The notes beneath the pieces were generated by a model. That model made no database searches. It saw only the letters and a list, made by a program, of their open reading frames with translations, and was not told the origin of the DNA. A stretch of DNA of 64,000 nt from an uncultured Leptolyngbyaceae cyanobacterium. Its GTDB lineage: Bacteria > Cyanobacteriota > Cyanobacteriia > Leptolyngbyales > Leptolyngbyaceae. A program made the translations under genes and the position numbers. The stretch spans positions 62,001-126,000 of the forward strand of contig CALIDI010000016.1 in assembly GCA_938023035.1 (NCBI GenBank), given 5' to 3'. This document shows, piece after piece, positions 57,073-64,000 of the stretch (position 1 is its first letter; each line of letters opens with the position of its first letter).

Positions 57073-57909
57073 TTAGGCTTGTTGCCGACGACGGCGACGG
57101 GCACCAGCGAAACCGGCCCCGGCTAGAGCAATACCAGCCATGGTCGTGGGTTCAGGCACGGCTGTTGCAGTTTCAGCCTTGAGCGCGACCCCATCATTGC
57201 CGCACTCTAGAAAAACGTTGGCCAGAAAAGAGCCACTCGGCAGTAGAGCACGATCAAAGCTAAAACCAAAGACTTGATTACCAGCGGCACTGCCAAAGTT
57301 TAAGCCCGCGGCTTGCAAATCGTTAGCAAATAACATGGTGATATCACCAATCTTGTTCCCAGAGGCGATCGAGGTTTGAATACTCCCTGAACCGTAATAA
57401 TTCAGCACTTCTGCTTTGGTTTGGAGACCATTGTTACCCTGGGTATTTTGTCGATCAAAACCCGCATTGTAGTAGCTGTTGAGGTTAGCGTAACCCACAT
57501 TGGCAGCCGTTACACTGGTGGTTGAAACGTTAGAGTAAATGCCAGCGGCTACGAGGGTGTCATTGGTGTCAGCAAAGCGAACGCCAAACAGATTTCCTTG
57601 GGCATTATTAAAGTTTGCGCCTGTGAAATTAAAGAATAAGTCACCCCAGCCAATATTCTTATCGGCTGCCCGCGCATCATAATTCCCGGTCAGGGGCGTA
57701 TTGCCTGTTAAAGCGACAAAAACTTTGTCATTCTCGACTTTCATGGCCATGCCACGAATGTCATAGGTCTTACCACCGGAACCATCCCCAGTAGCATCAA
57801 AGCTGTAAAACCAATCGCTACCCAGGCTAAATGCCTGTGCTGGGGCTGCCGCCACACTGAAGCCAGTGGATAGCAAGCTTAAGCCGATCAAAAGTTGATG
57901 CAATTTCAT
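57073..57909 (-). CDS. PEP-CTERM exosortase-dependent surface protein (XDD-like)
   Basis: A 278-residue exported protein. The signal peptide is MKLHQLLIGLSLLSTGFSVA... with cleavage after AQA. The secreted domain has YDIRGMAMKVENDKVFVALT and NIGWGDLFFNFTGANFNNAQ, resembling the cyanobacterial XDD3-type surface family (recognition, moderate certainty). The C-terminal sorting signal is VPEPTTMAGIALAGAGFAGA followed by RRRRRQQA, the PEP motif, helix and basic tail cut by exosortase. No exosortase gene is in the window. The frame is open 10 codons further upstream, but ATG 57909 precedes the signal peptide directly. Confidence 0.88.
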   Translation of the reverse strand: MKLHQLLIGLSLLSTGFSVAAAPAQAFSLGSDWFYSFDATGDGSGGKTYDIRGMAMKVENDKVFVALTGNTPLTGNYDARAADKNIGWGDLFFNFTGANFNNAQGNLFGVRFADTNDTLVAAGIYSNVSTTSVTAANVGYANLNSYYNAGFDRQNTQGNNGLQTKAEVLNYYGSGSIQTSIASGNKIGDITMLFANDLQAAGLNFGSAAGNQVFGFSFDRALLPSGSFLANVFLECGNDGVALKAETATAVPEPTTMAGIALAGAGFAGARRRRRQQA

Positions 57910-57969
57910 TTGATTAGAACCTCGTGTGATAACTGACAATAATGAGACCGATGAGACTAATGCCAGGGA

Positions 57970-58137
57970 ATGATTGGAGAGAACATTGCTTTTGTACTTT
58001 CCAATACCAGAGTATCCGGATTGCTCCAGTCACTCGATGCGATCGCTCCCGACTTCACAGAATTTCTAAAACAACTGTTTTTTCTTAACGGAGAAGTAAA
58101 AGCGTCTAATCCCAGCCGATGGTTGTCATCGCAATAG
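57970..58137 (+). CDS. possible 55-residue small protein
   Basis: An ATG-initiated frame reading SGLLQSLDAIAPDFTEFLKQ and LFFLNGEVKASNPSRW, closed upstream by a stop 12 bp before the ATG. The composition looks protein-like, but no family is recognised and the ribosome-binding site is weak. It could be the tail of a decayed gene. It overlaps a less credible minus-strand frame. Confidence 0.3.
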   Translation: MIGENIAFVLSNTRVSGLLQSLDAIAPDFTEFLKQLFFLNGEVKASNPSRWLSSQ

Positions 58138-58207
58138 ACTGTAAATATACGGTTTGATTCAATTAAGCTCCTGTTAACTAAGTTAGTCTCACTCATCGTA
58201 AGAGGCC

Positions 58208-58395
58208 GTTTGAAACGTGTGCGGTGGTTAAAACCGTGACGATAGGAGCCAAACCTACTACGGGGCCGTCACCCAACTGGAGCCTTCCATCACCTGCGAA
58301 GGCAGGGTTTTCTCCGTATCACCGCCATTCGAGCCGTTAGGGCTACTAGGAGATAAGCTAAAGCAGCCTCTCAAAAGGGAATCTTAGGGGCACAG
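58208..58395 (+). other. structured repeat element, copy 2 (possible RNA)
   Basis: Same blocks as 28890-29055 and better preserved stems: CGGT/ACCG around GGTTAAA, GACG/CGTC enclosing TAGG/CCTA, GGAG/CTCC enclosing GCCTTC/GAAGGC, and GGCT/AGCC near 58341-58368. It has no shared frame. It lies in the spacer between the PEP-CTERM gene and the 1210-residue hydrolase gene. The family is unknown to me. Confidence 0.55.
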
Positions 58396-58638
58396 CTTCT
58401 AGATCGGGGTAAAGTTCCCGCACCCCCTCCTTAATCAGGTGGCAATGGCTATGAAATTGCAAATCAGTTGACCCGCTCACCCCATGTCCAAAATCTAAAA
58501 TGGGGCCGTTTGAGATTCAAGATCGTTTCCCTCGAAGCCGGCAGGTTGGTTAGTAGGGGTTTTGCCTGCTGGATTCAGCCGCTTCCATGCCCCCTCAAAG
58601 GCAGCGTAATGCGAGCTTGCCCAATTCCAGACAAATCG
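58396..58638. other. spacer after the structured repeat
   Basis: No gene or terminator recognised between the structured element and the 3' end of the hydrolase gene on the opposite strand. Confidence 0.35.
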
Positions 58639-61600
58639 CTAAAAAGGCAAAGTAAGAGGGGCAATCGGTTCAATATCGGGGTCATAACCACCGACTTGAT
58701 TTGTTCGCAGAACCCAAACGACTCCGCCTTGTTGCAAAAAAGTGCTGACAATTGTGTCGCTAGCAAGGCGGGGCAGCATGGTGCGCCAACTGATTAACCC
58801 ACGTCGCAGGGCTTGCAAGGGGGCATCTTCGAGGGTAGAGCCTAATAACAGGGCGCTTTTTTCCCAATCAGGGCGGGAGTTACCAAAGGTGAGCAGGCGG
58901 CGCATCAGCGATCGCTTGAGGGTTCGCAACTGTTGGTACCGCTGTTGCTGATCAGGCTGTTTCACCAGGTGTTGGGCGATCGCGGGATGGGTTTGAATCA
59001 ATTTTTCAATCTGGCGAATGCTGGCGTAAAGCGCCTGATTTGAGTCTTGGGCACAATTATTGGCAGGGCCGACATAGGTAGCCCCAGTTCCATCACCAAT
59101 GCGATAGCGGGCGGTCATTCGCTCCAGTTGTTGCAGCATCAGCCCCAGGGGAGAGATGGCTGAAACGGGTTGGTCTAGGGGCAGGTTGCTCAGGTCAAAG
59201 GGTTCGGTAAAGGCTTCTAGCTGGATCAGAATATCAGAAACAGGACGAGTCCCCAGCCAACCAAACTGGCGATCGCCCATGTAGCGAGTCCAATGCAGGC
59301 TGCCCGAAATGATGCCATCCGCATTATGGGTATAAACCTGATGATAAATAATGTCAAAGCGTGGCTCTCCGGCCAGCGGTTCCTCCACCACCTCTGCAAC
59401 ACCATAGGCAAAGTGGCCAAAGTAAACAGGGCCACGGGCAGGTGATTCTGCTTTAGCGCCGCCAATGCCACCGTAGACGTGTACCAGTAAAGCACGAGAG
59501 CCGATGCGCCAGGCTTGCAGGGCCTCCTGAGTTGAGCACTGGGCTGGGGCAATCAGCACAGAATCGATCTGGCCTTTTTGGGCGGCCAGGTTTTCCCAGG
59601 TTAACCGCTTTAAATAGGTTTGGGCAGTAGCCTGATTATGAATCATCTGGAGCGGTTGCACTCGCAGCAAAGCGCGGGGAGCGATCGCCTGGACAACGAA
59701 GACACCGGCTGAGTTTTTCGCTCCGTAGATATACCAGCCCATTTGATTCAGGGGCGATCGCTCAATTTGATCCGTTGTGGAAAAGGCAATCCCCTCTCGA
59801 TTAGGAACCACCTTAGGAAGGCTAACGACTTCTTGAGGCCCATCAAACCGCCCCGAAACGCGATTAAAGTGGACAACGCAAAACCGATCAGTATTGGCCA
59901 GGGGTTCCACAAATTGTACCAACCCGTAAAACCGCCCTGTGATCTGTACTGGTTCTTGCCGAATGAAGAGAACAACACCCTCCCCGTCTAGCCCTGGCCT
60001 AACTTCAACCTGCAATAGCTGGACGATGACATCATCGCGAGGATGCGCCCCAGCCAAAGACTCTAGGGGATCCACCTGCCGCCAGTGGTTAACCCGCTCT
60101 GGATGCACTACCCCTTGGCGCTGGGTATATTCTGCGGCTTCGCTAAAGTGCACGTCGCAGGTCACGGTCTGCACCCCTCGCTGCACAACCGGGTCATTGC
60201 TCCAGCAGAGCCGCACCGTTCTGCCCACTAGATGTTGATAGCCGACAGCCGCATGGTGCACTTCAAACCAGACGCCACGAAACCGTTGATGCCGCTCTGG
60301 CAAAATTAATCGCCCCATCCAAGGAGCAATGGGGCGATAGAGTTGGGGGTCTACGGCCTGATAAAGGGGATAGAAACTGCTGGCCACCCATTCGGCCTGT
60401 TGAAACAGCTCGTAGTTACTAGGTCGGCGTTTGCTAGTAGCTGCTGGAGGGAGCCAACGCCCTTGGGTGATCGCTGTCACCCAGTCGAGGGTTTGTTGGA
60501 GATAGGTGCGACCATCGGGGAGGTATCGATTTGGATCAAATAAACCACCAGGGACGTTGTGGCCCACTGGCCCCAGGGAAATCAAGCTGATTTTGCCCTG
60601 GCGCTTGGCCCGGTTCCAATAGGAGAGGGTCAGCAGTCGCCAACGCCGGGGAAACATGATGGCCGCTAGCCGCTCAATTGGGTCTTTTTTGCCTGCCAGG
60701 TGGTAGAGATGTTCCACGGCTAGCAGATTGACATTGCCACTGATTGCCCCACCCAGGGAAATAATTTCAATCGGTGCTCGCAGCGCCTCGCGCAGGTAGG
60801 GAGCAGCGGCGGCAGCAACCTGAGCGCCCCCACTATAACCAATCAGGGTAAGAGGGATATGGCTGCCGACTTCGTAGCCATGGTGCAACAGCCCGCTACA
60901 GATGACTTGGGCCACGCCCCGGTTATAAATGGCTCCATAGCGATGGTCAGCAGAAACAGCGACTACCAGCATATTGCGCAGATTCACCAAAAAACCCAGA
61001 ACTACGCCCTGTCGCTGCGATCGCCAGTGCTCAGTCAGTCGCCAAAAAAATGCCAGAGGCCGCTGTCCCGTGAGAGGATTATTGAGCACAGAATAGGGCA
61101 AAATCCCCTTAATCACTCGGATATCATCGGGCAAGATGATTTCTAATTCGTCTAAAAAGCGCTCTACCGTTGGTAGGTGTTGGTGATTAGATTGCCCAAC
61201 TCCGTCCAGATAGACCACATAGCGGCTAGCGGCCTGGCCCGGCACAACCGGCGTGGTCAAAATCCCTGGATGGATGCTGGTTTCCAGGCGATCGCCATAC
61301 CAGCCAGCCCACCAGCCTAGAGCCTCCAAAGGAGCAATCATCGCCGCTGCCACCAGAGAAACCATGCCAATCCATACCAGGTCGATAGTCAAGCGCTCGT
61401 AGAAGCGGAGCCGATTATACCAATCGGGTAGCCATTCCCTCAGCGGGGAAAGCAGGAATATCCCCAGTCCCAAAATCAATAGCACCAAAACACTTCCAAA
61501 AAGCCAAAGGGCCAGGGGGGATATAGAAGAGGCCTGAGTGCCGTAGGCAGGAGGCAGCGGCTCATCCAAACTAACCGCTCCATTGTCGTGGTCAACCGGT

Positions 61601-62271
61601 TGACTATCACCCGGAACTTCCCAGGGAGTTCCCCCGGCTTGCAGTAAATCGCGCAAATCTCGGCTGCCCTTCGCCAGAGGGACTCCCGCCACCAGATTTA
61701 GCAGCCAATTGCCCAAGTTCGCCAGGGGTTGGCCAATGGTGCGCTCTAAGATTTGCAGCACAACCCAGCCTAAAAAGACATAACTGATGGCCTGCCAGCG
61801 AGTTAGATCTGCCACAACTGCCACTCCTACCACCATGGCAATGAGATGCCAGCCAGAGAGCAGCCAGCCCAGGGGTGCTCCTAAGTAGGGCATTGCGGCC
61901 AGAAAGCTAAACAAAAGAGGGGCGTAGCTAATTCCTAGGACGTTGGCAATCGTGGCAAAGGAGAGAGGCGTGGTGAAGGGGGCACGGCTGACCAGCCAAG
62001 TGCTCACGACCAGAAGGAAATAACCGACCACAAATAAAATGGCACCCACTCCCAGGGTGAGAAGAAAGCGAGCAGGCCGCACTCGATTGATAAAAAGCAT
62101 TAAGCTTTGGGCGATCGCCGCTGCTAGACCGGCCCCTAAAACAATTGCTACCACAGCGGGGTGCCCAAAGGGCTGGGTCGCGGCCCAGTGAAAAACCTCA
62201 CTTTCCAGGGCGAAGACTCCACCCACCAATTCCCAAAAGTGATTCAACCGATCCATGATCGCATTCATCAA
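58639..62271 (-). CDS. large membrane protein with alpha/beta-hydrolase domain, function unknown
   Basis: A 1210-residue protein. About seven hydrophobic helices lie at 39-62, 69-93, 103-129, 135-150, 157-175, 253-275 and 297-320; the first group is Yip1-like in style. Residues about 350-605 form an alpha/beta hydrolase: DGVGQSNH, nucleophile elbow LIGYSGGAQ (Ser480), candidate acid Asp530 (AGKKDPIERL) and His571 (GPVGHNVPG). Residues 610-1210 match no family I know, but hold HVYGGIGG (His931), FGHFAYG (His953) and NNCAQDSNQAL (Cys1073), possibly a second, papain-like active site (inference). ATGs at 62271, 62268 and 62256 are all possible starts. Single gene. Confidence 0.75.
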   Translation of the reverse strand: MMNAIMDRLNHFWELVGGVFALESEVFHWAATQPFGHPAVVAIVLGAGLAAAIAQSLMLFINRVRPARFLLTLGVGAILFVVGYFLLVVSTWLVSRAPFTTPLSFATIANVLGISYAPLLFSFLAAMPYLGAPLGWLLSGWHLIAMVVGVAVVADLTRWQAISYVFLGWVVLQILERTIGQPLANLGNWLLNLVAGVPLAKGSRDLRDLLQAGGTPWEVPGDSQPVDHDNGAVSLDEPLPPAYGTQASSISPLALWLFGSVLVLLILGLGIFLLSPLREWLPDWYNRLRFYERLTIDLVWIGMVSLVAAAMIAPLEALGWWAGWYGDRLETSIHPGILTTPVVPGQAASRYVVYLDGVGQSNHQHLPTVERFLDELEIILPDDIRVIKGILPYSVLNNPLTGQRPLAFFWRLTEHWRSQRQGVVLGFLVNLRNMLVVAVSADHRYGAIYNRGVAQVICSGLLHHGYEVGSHIPLTLIGYSGGAQVAAAAAPYLREALRAPIEIISLGGAISGNVNLLAVEHLYHLAGKKDPIERLAAIMFPRRWRLLTLSYWNRAKRQGKISLISLGPVGHNVPGGLFDPNRYLPDGRTYLQQTLDWVTAITQGRWLPPAATSKRRPSNYELFQQAEWVASSFYPLYQAVDPQLYRPIAPWMGRLILPERHQRFRGVWFEVHHAAVGYQHLVGRTVRLCWSNDPVVQRGVQTVTCDVHFSEAAEYTQRQGVVHPERVNHWRQVDPLESLAGAHPRDDVIVQLLQVEVRPGLDGEGVVLFIRQEPVQITGRFYGLVQFVEPLANTDRFCVVHFNRVSGRFDGPQEVVSLPKVVPNREGIAFSTTDQIERSPLNQMGWYIYGAKNSAGVFVVQAIAPRALLRVQPLQMIHNQATAQTYLKRLTWENLAAQKGQIDSVLIAPAQCSTQEALQAWRIGSRALLVHVYGGIGGAKAESPARGPVYFGHFAYGVAEVVEEPLAGEPRFDIIYHQVYTHNADGIISGSLHWTRYMGDRQFGWLGTRPVSDILIQLEAFTEPFDLSNLPLDQPVSAISPLGLMLQQLERMTARYRIGDGTGATYVGPANNCAQDSNQALYASIRQIEKLIQTHPAIAQHLVKQPDQQQRYQQLRTLKRSLMRRLLTFGNSRPDWEKSALLLGSTLEDAPLQALRRGLISWRTMLPRLASDTIVSTFLQQGGVVWVLRTNQVGGYDPDIEPIAPLTLPF

Positions 62272-62755
62272 CCAAGCTTATTGTGGCATTGCACTAGACA
62301 ATTCCACTGGGTTTCATCGAGGATATCGGGCCTGCTCCTAACAGCTCAGAACGCCATCCCTGCTTCGGCATAAGACAGCACCTCCGGGTTAGCTATTAAA
62401 CCCCATCGTCCCCGCCCGATTTCATGTTCCATCAACCTCAGGCAGCCGATCCTGGTGCTATATTCTCATGACGTGCGTGTTTCCAGCCACCTTAACCGCA
62501 GACTGCTAGCCACTGTAATGGCTGAGGGCAATCCCCTCAAACCATTCCCCCGGCTTACAATGCCAACCGACTAAACGCCGACTGACTGAATTCAAAAAAG
62601 CAGGAGAAAGTCAGGTGAGTCCTGCTTCATCAATTCTTTTTTAATTCTCTACAGACACGAAGATTTGATCATTGACAATCTCGGTTTGATTCGCCTGCGG
62701 GTTACGATAATCCCAACAAAACGGGAGTGTTCAATCGTGGCAGTTTGGTTGTAAT
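62272..62755. other. spacer upstream of the hydrolase gene
   Basis: No gene recognised. A stem AAGCAGGA/TCCTGCTT (62598-62605, 62620-62627) without a strong T-run occurs. The hydrolase gene promoter should be near 62272-62350. Confidence 0.4.
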
Positions 62756-62915
62756 GAGAGCCTGTTACCTTTGTGCAGGCCCTCATCCCCCAGCCCTTCT
62801 CCCAGGTTGGGCGAAGGGGAGCCGAGCCATCTCAAAGTCCTACTCCCAAATTGGGAGTGGGATTAGAGCAATCCGGGCACACCAGAAAAGGGCGAGGGCA
62901 AGAGTGGCATTCACC
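62756..62915 (+). mobile_element. MITE-like element (long form), copy 3, degenerate
   Basis: Left end GAGAGCCTGTTACCTTTGTG and right end GAGGGCAAGAGTGGCATTCA, longer than the other copies through an extra 3' segment near 62865-62895. Flanks TGGTTGTAAT (62746-62755) and TGGTTGCGAT (62916-62925) look like a decayed target duplication (8/10), one side now part of a HIP1 site. Confidence 0.6.
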
Positions 62916-62925
62916 TGGTTGCGAT

Positions 62926-63286
62926 CGCAAAAGCACCTATTTGTTTCATAGTTTCATAACTTCCCTCACAGCGACTGTCTCAATCCTTAGCTGGGGCTTC
63001 TCTGTTCTTGGTAACCTGTAAAGCTCGTTCTCCAAACGGCCTTCTACGATAACTGCCGTCCTCTGATTGAAGACGGGGTGCAAGGGGTGAAACCCCTTGG
63101 TGTGGGAGCAGCGCCTCTCCCTTAACCCTCAATAGAGGATGCAACTTGGCGATAGTGATCAGTCAAGTTTGCTAGAGCCATCGCTAAATGCGAGTCACCA
63201 TCATTCTGGGAGCGTCAGTTGTGTGAAGCGGCTGTTTGCTGGACGGATCTCTTTAGCTGAATGGATCTCCTTAATCGTTAATCGTT
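62926..63286. other. spacer before the membrane protein gene
   Basis: A hairpin-rich stretch at about 63066-63110 (CAAGGGGTGAAACCCCTTG) resembles the cores of the AGTAAGT elements. GTTTCATA is doubled at 62943-62958. No gene recognised. Confidence 0.4.
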
Positions 63287-63316
63287 ATGAATTATTTCAA
63301 TATGAATTATTTCAAT
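63287..63316. repeat. exact 15-bp tandem duplication of a start codon region
   Basis: ATGAATTATTTCAAT twice, in frame. It is immediately preceded by a second short tandem repeat TTAATCG (63271-63284). Confidence 0.92.
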
Positions 63317-64000
63317 ATCATTAACCTCAAATTGCTGGGTTTCAAGCTGGCAAAAAGCCTGGGCCAACATAGGGCAGATATTTTAATAGCGCTGGCCTTA
63401 GGAGTGGCGATCGCGATTCCCACCCACATTGGCACCTACCAAATTCCAGACCCAGTGATTACCGATTTTTACGCCCAGGATGTCTGGTTTGGGAGTGATA
63501 TTCCCACGGTCTTTGGCAATATCACCGACTTCAACAGTGATTTTGGCCGCAACAATAAGCACCCCCTCTTTCCTCTACTAATTTTTCCCCTCGTGTTTGG
63601 GCTAAGCAAGCTGTTGCTGCTAGACGTTTTGACGGCGGTGCGGTTGTTAGTGGTGCTAGCTGCCGCTGGCTGGGTAGCAGCACTTTACGCGCTGTTACGC
63701 TGTATGGGGTTGCAACGTCTAGATGCCACCCTATTTACGTTGTTGGGCGGAGTCAGCGCGGCTTCCGTATTCTGGCTCGTGATTCCAGAATCCTTCTCCT
63801 TTGGTTCGCTAACGATTATTCTCGGTCTGCTTTTCGCCACCTTAGCCCAATACCGTCCATTTTCAACCCTTGGGTATGTGTTACTCAATGTTATGACGGT
63901 CAGCATCACGATTACGAATGCCATGGTGGGCATTTTTACCACGGTGGTTAACCATCGTTGGCGCCAGGTGATTCAAATTGGTATTGCTGCCCTAGCGCTT
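63287..64000 (+). CDS. polytopic membrane protein, 3' end cut by window
   Basis: A frame open to the right edge (238 codons visible). It encodes several transmembrane helices, e.g. ADILIALALGVAIAIPTHIG and FPLLIFPLVFGLSKLLLL. The loop between them (about residues 55-95, DVWFGSDIPTVFGNITDF) suggests a dolichyl-mannosyltransferase-like or GT-C-type membrane glycosyltransferase layout, but the family is not certain. The start is doubled: ATGAATTATTTCAAT occurs exactly twice (63287-63301, 63302-63316), giving an N-terminus MNYFNMNYFN; either ATG may be used. Confidence 0.7.
   Translation, partial: MNYFNMNYFNIINLKLLGFKLAKSLGQHRADILIALALGVAIAIPTHIGTYQIPDPVITDFYAQDVWFGSDIPTVFGNITDFNSDFGRNNKHPLFPLLIFPLVFGLSKLLLLDVLTAVRLLVVLAAAGWVAALYALLRCMGLQRLDATLFTLLGGVSAASVFWLVIPESFSFGSLTIILGLLFATLAQYRPFSTLGYVLLNVMTVSITITNAMVGIFTTVVNHRWRQVIQIGIAALAL

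Noticed and set aside
1-64000. tRNA genes
   Set aside because: Spacers were scanned for T-loop (GGTTCGA-type) and D-arm motifs; the few TTCGA hits have no matching cloverleaf arms.

Overview
The window is chromosomal DNA from a cyanobacterium, probably filamentous or Leptolyngbya-like (inference; genus not determinable here). The evidence is the palindrome GCGATCGC (HIP1) scattered through genes and spacers, heme oxygenase for phycobilin synthesis, two high-light-inducible (Hlip) proteins, a CyaC-type adenylate cyclase, a lipoprotein SbpA sulfate transporter, the 2-oxoglutarate decarboxylase/succinic semialdehyde dehydrogenase pair, and a PEP-CTERM surface protein. No rRNA, tRNA, CRISPR array, phage module or intact transposase was found. 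Almost all large genes are housekeeping or regulatory.

Layout. 1-1.5 kb: end of an M23 peptidase gene and a ComFB-type nucleotide-receptor gene. 1.5-9 kb: a zinc alcohol dehydrogenase, rpsB-tsf behind a strongly structured leader, an M50 site-2 protease, and typA. 9-12.8 kb: a PilT-family pilus ATPase divergent from DUF58 and DUF309 genes. 13-17 kb: the LPS-transport set lptA-like/lptB/lptF-like, then map. 17-21.6 kb: an Hlip gene and metH. 21.9-27.5 kb (minus): a redoxin/histidine-kinase pair and cyaC. 28.4-31.4 kb: nrdR, rpsA and a HAD phosphatase. 31.8-35 kb (minus): sbpA-cysT-cysW, without cysA beside it. 35.5-41.8 kb: ho1, a DUF2993 gene, marR, gabD and the 2-oxoglutarate decarboxylase gene. 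42-48.3 kb: a secreted protein, tgt, a DUF928-like remnant, an NDC1/NdbB-like dehydrogenase, and bioA-bioB. 48.6-54.2 kb: ppk2, a small membrane protein, a 47-residue Hlip, an ABC exporter and a Uma2 nuclease. 54.6-64 kb: uvrB, a PEP-CTERM surface protein, a 1210-residue membrane hydrolase of unknown role, and the start of a polytopic membrane protein cut by the window edge.

The spacers hold the least-explained material. There are three families of small non-autonomous inverted-repeat elements. Several copies keep recognisable target-site duplications, and one sits inside another element whose uninterrupted relative lies about 7 kb away. Two copies of a roughly 170-190 nt sequence with RNA-like stems lie at 28.9 kb and 58.2 kb. 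Many exact or near-exact 12-17 bp tandem duplications lie in spacers, several touching start or stop codons. One of them, at sbpA, duplicates the ribosome-binding site and creates an 11-codon upstream ORF with two cysteine codons that overlaps a possible sbpA start. No complete new multi-gene system is evident. The best candidates for undescribed biology are the paired structured element, the sbpA leader, the rpsB leader and the 1210-residue hydrolase.
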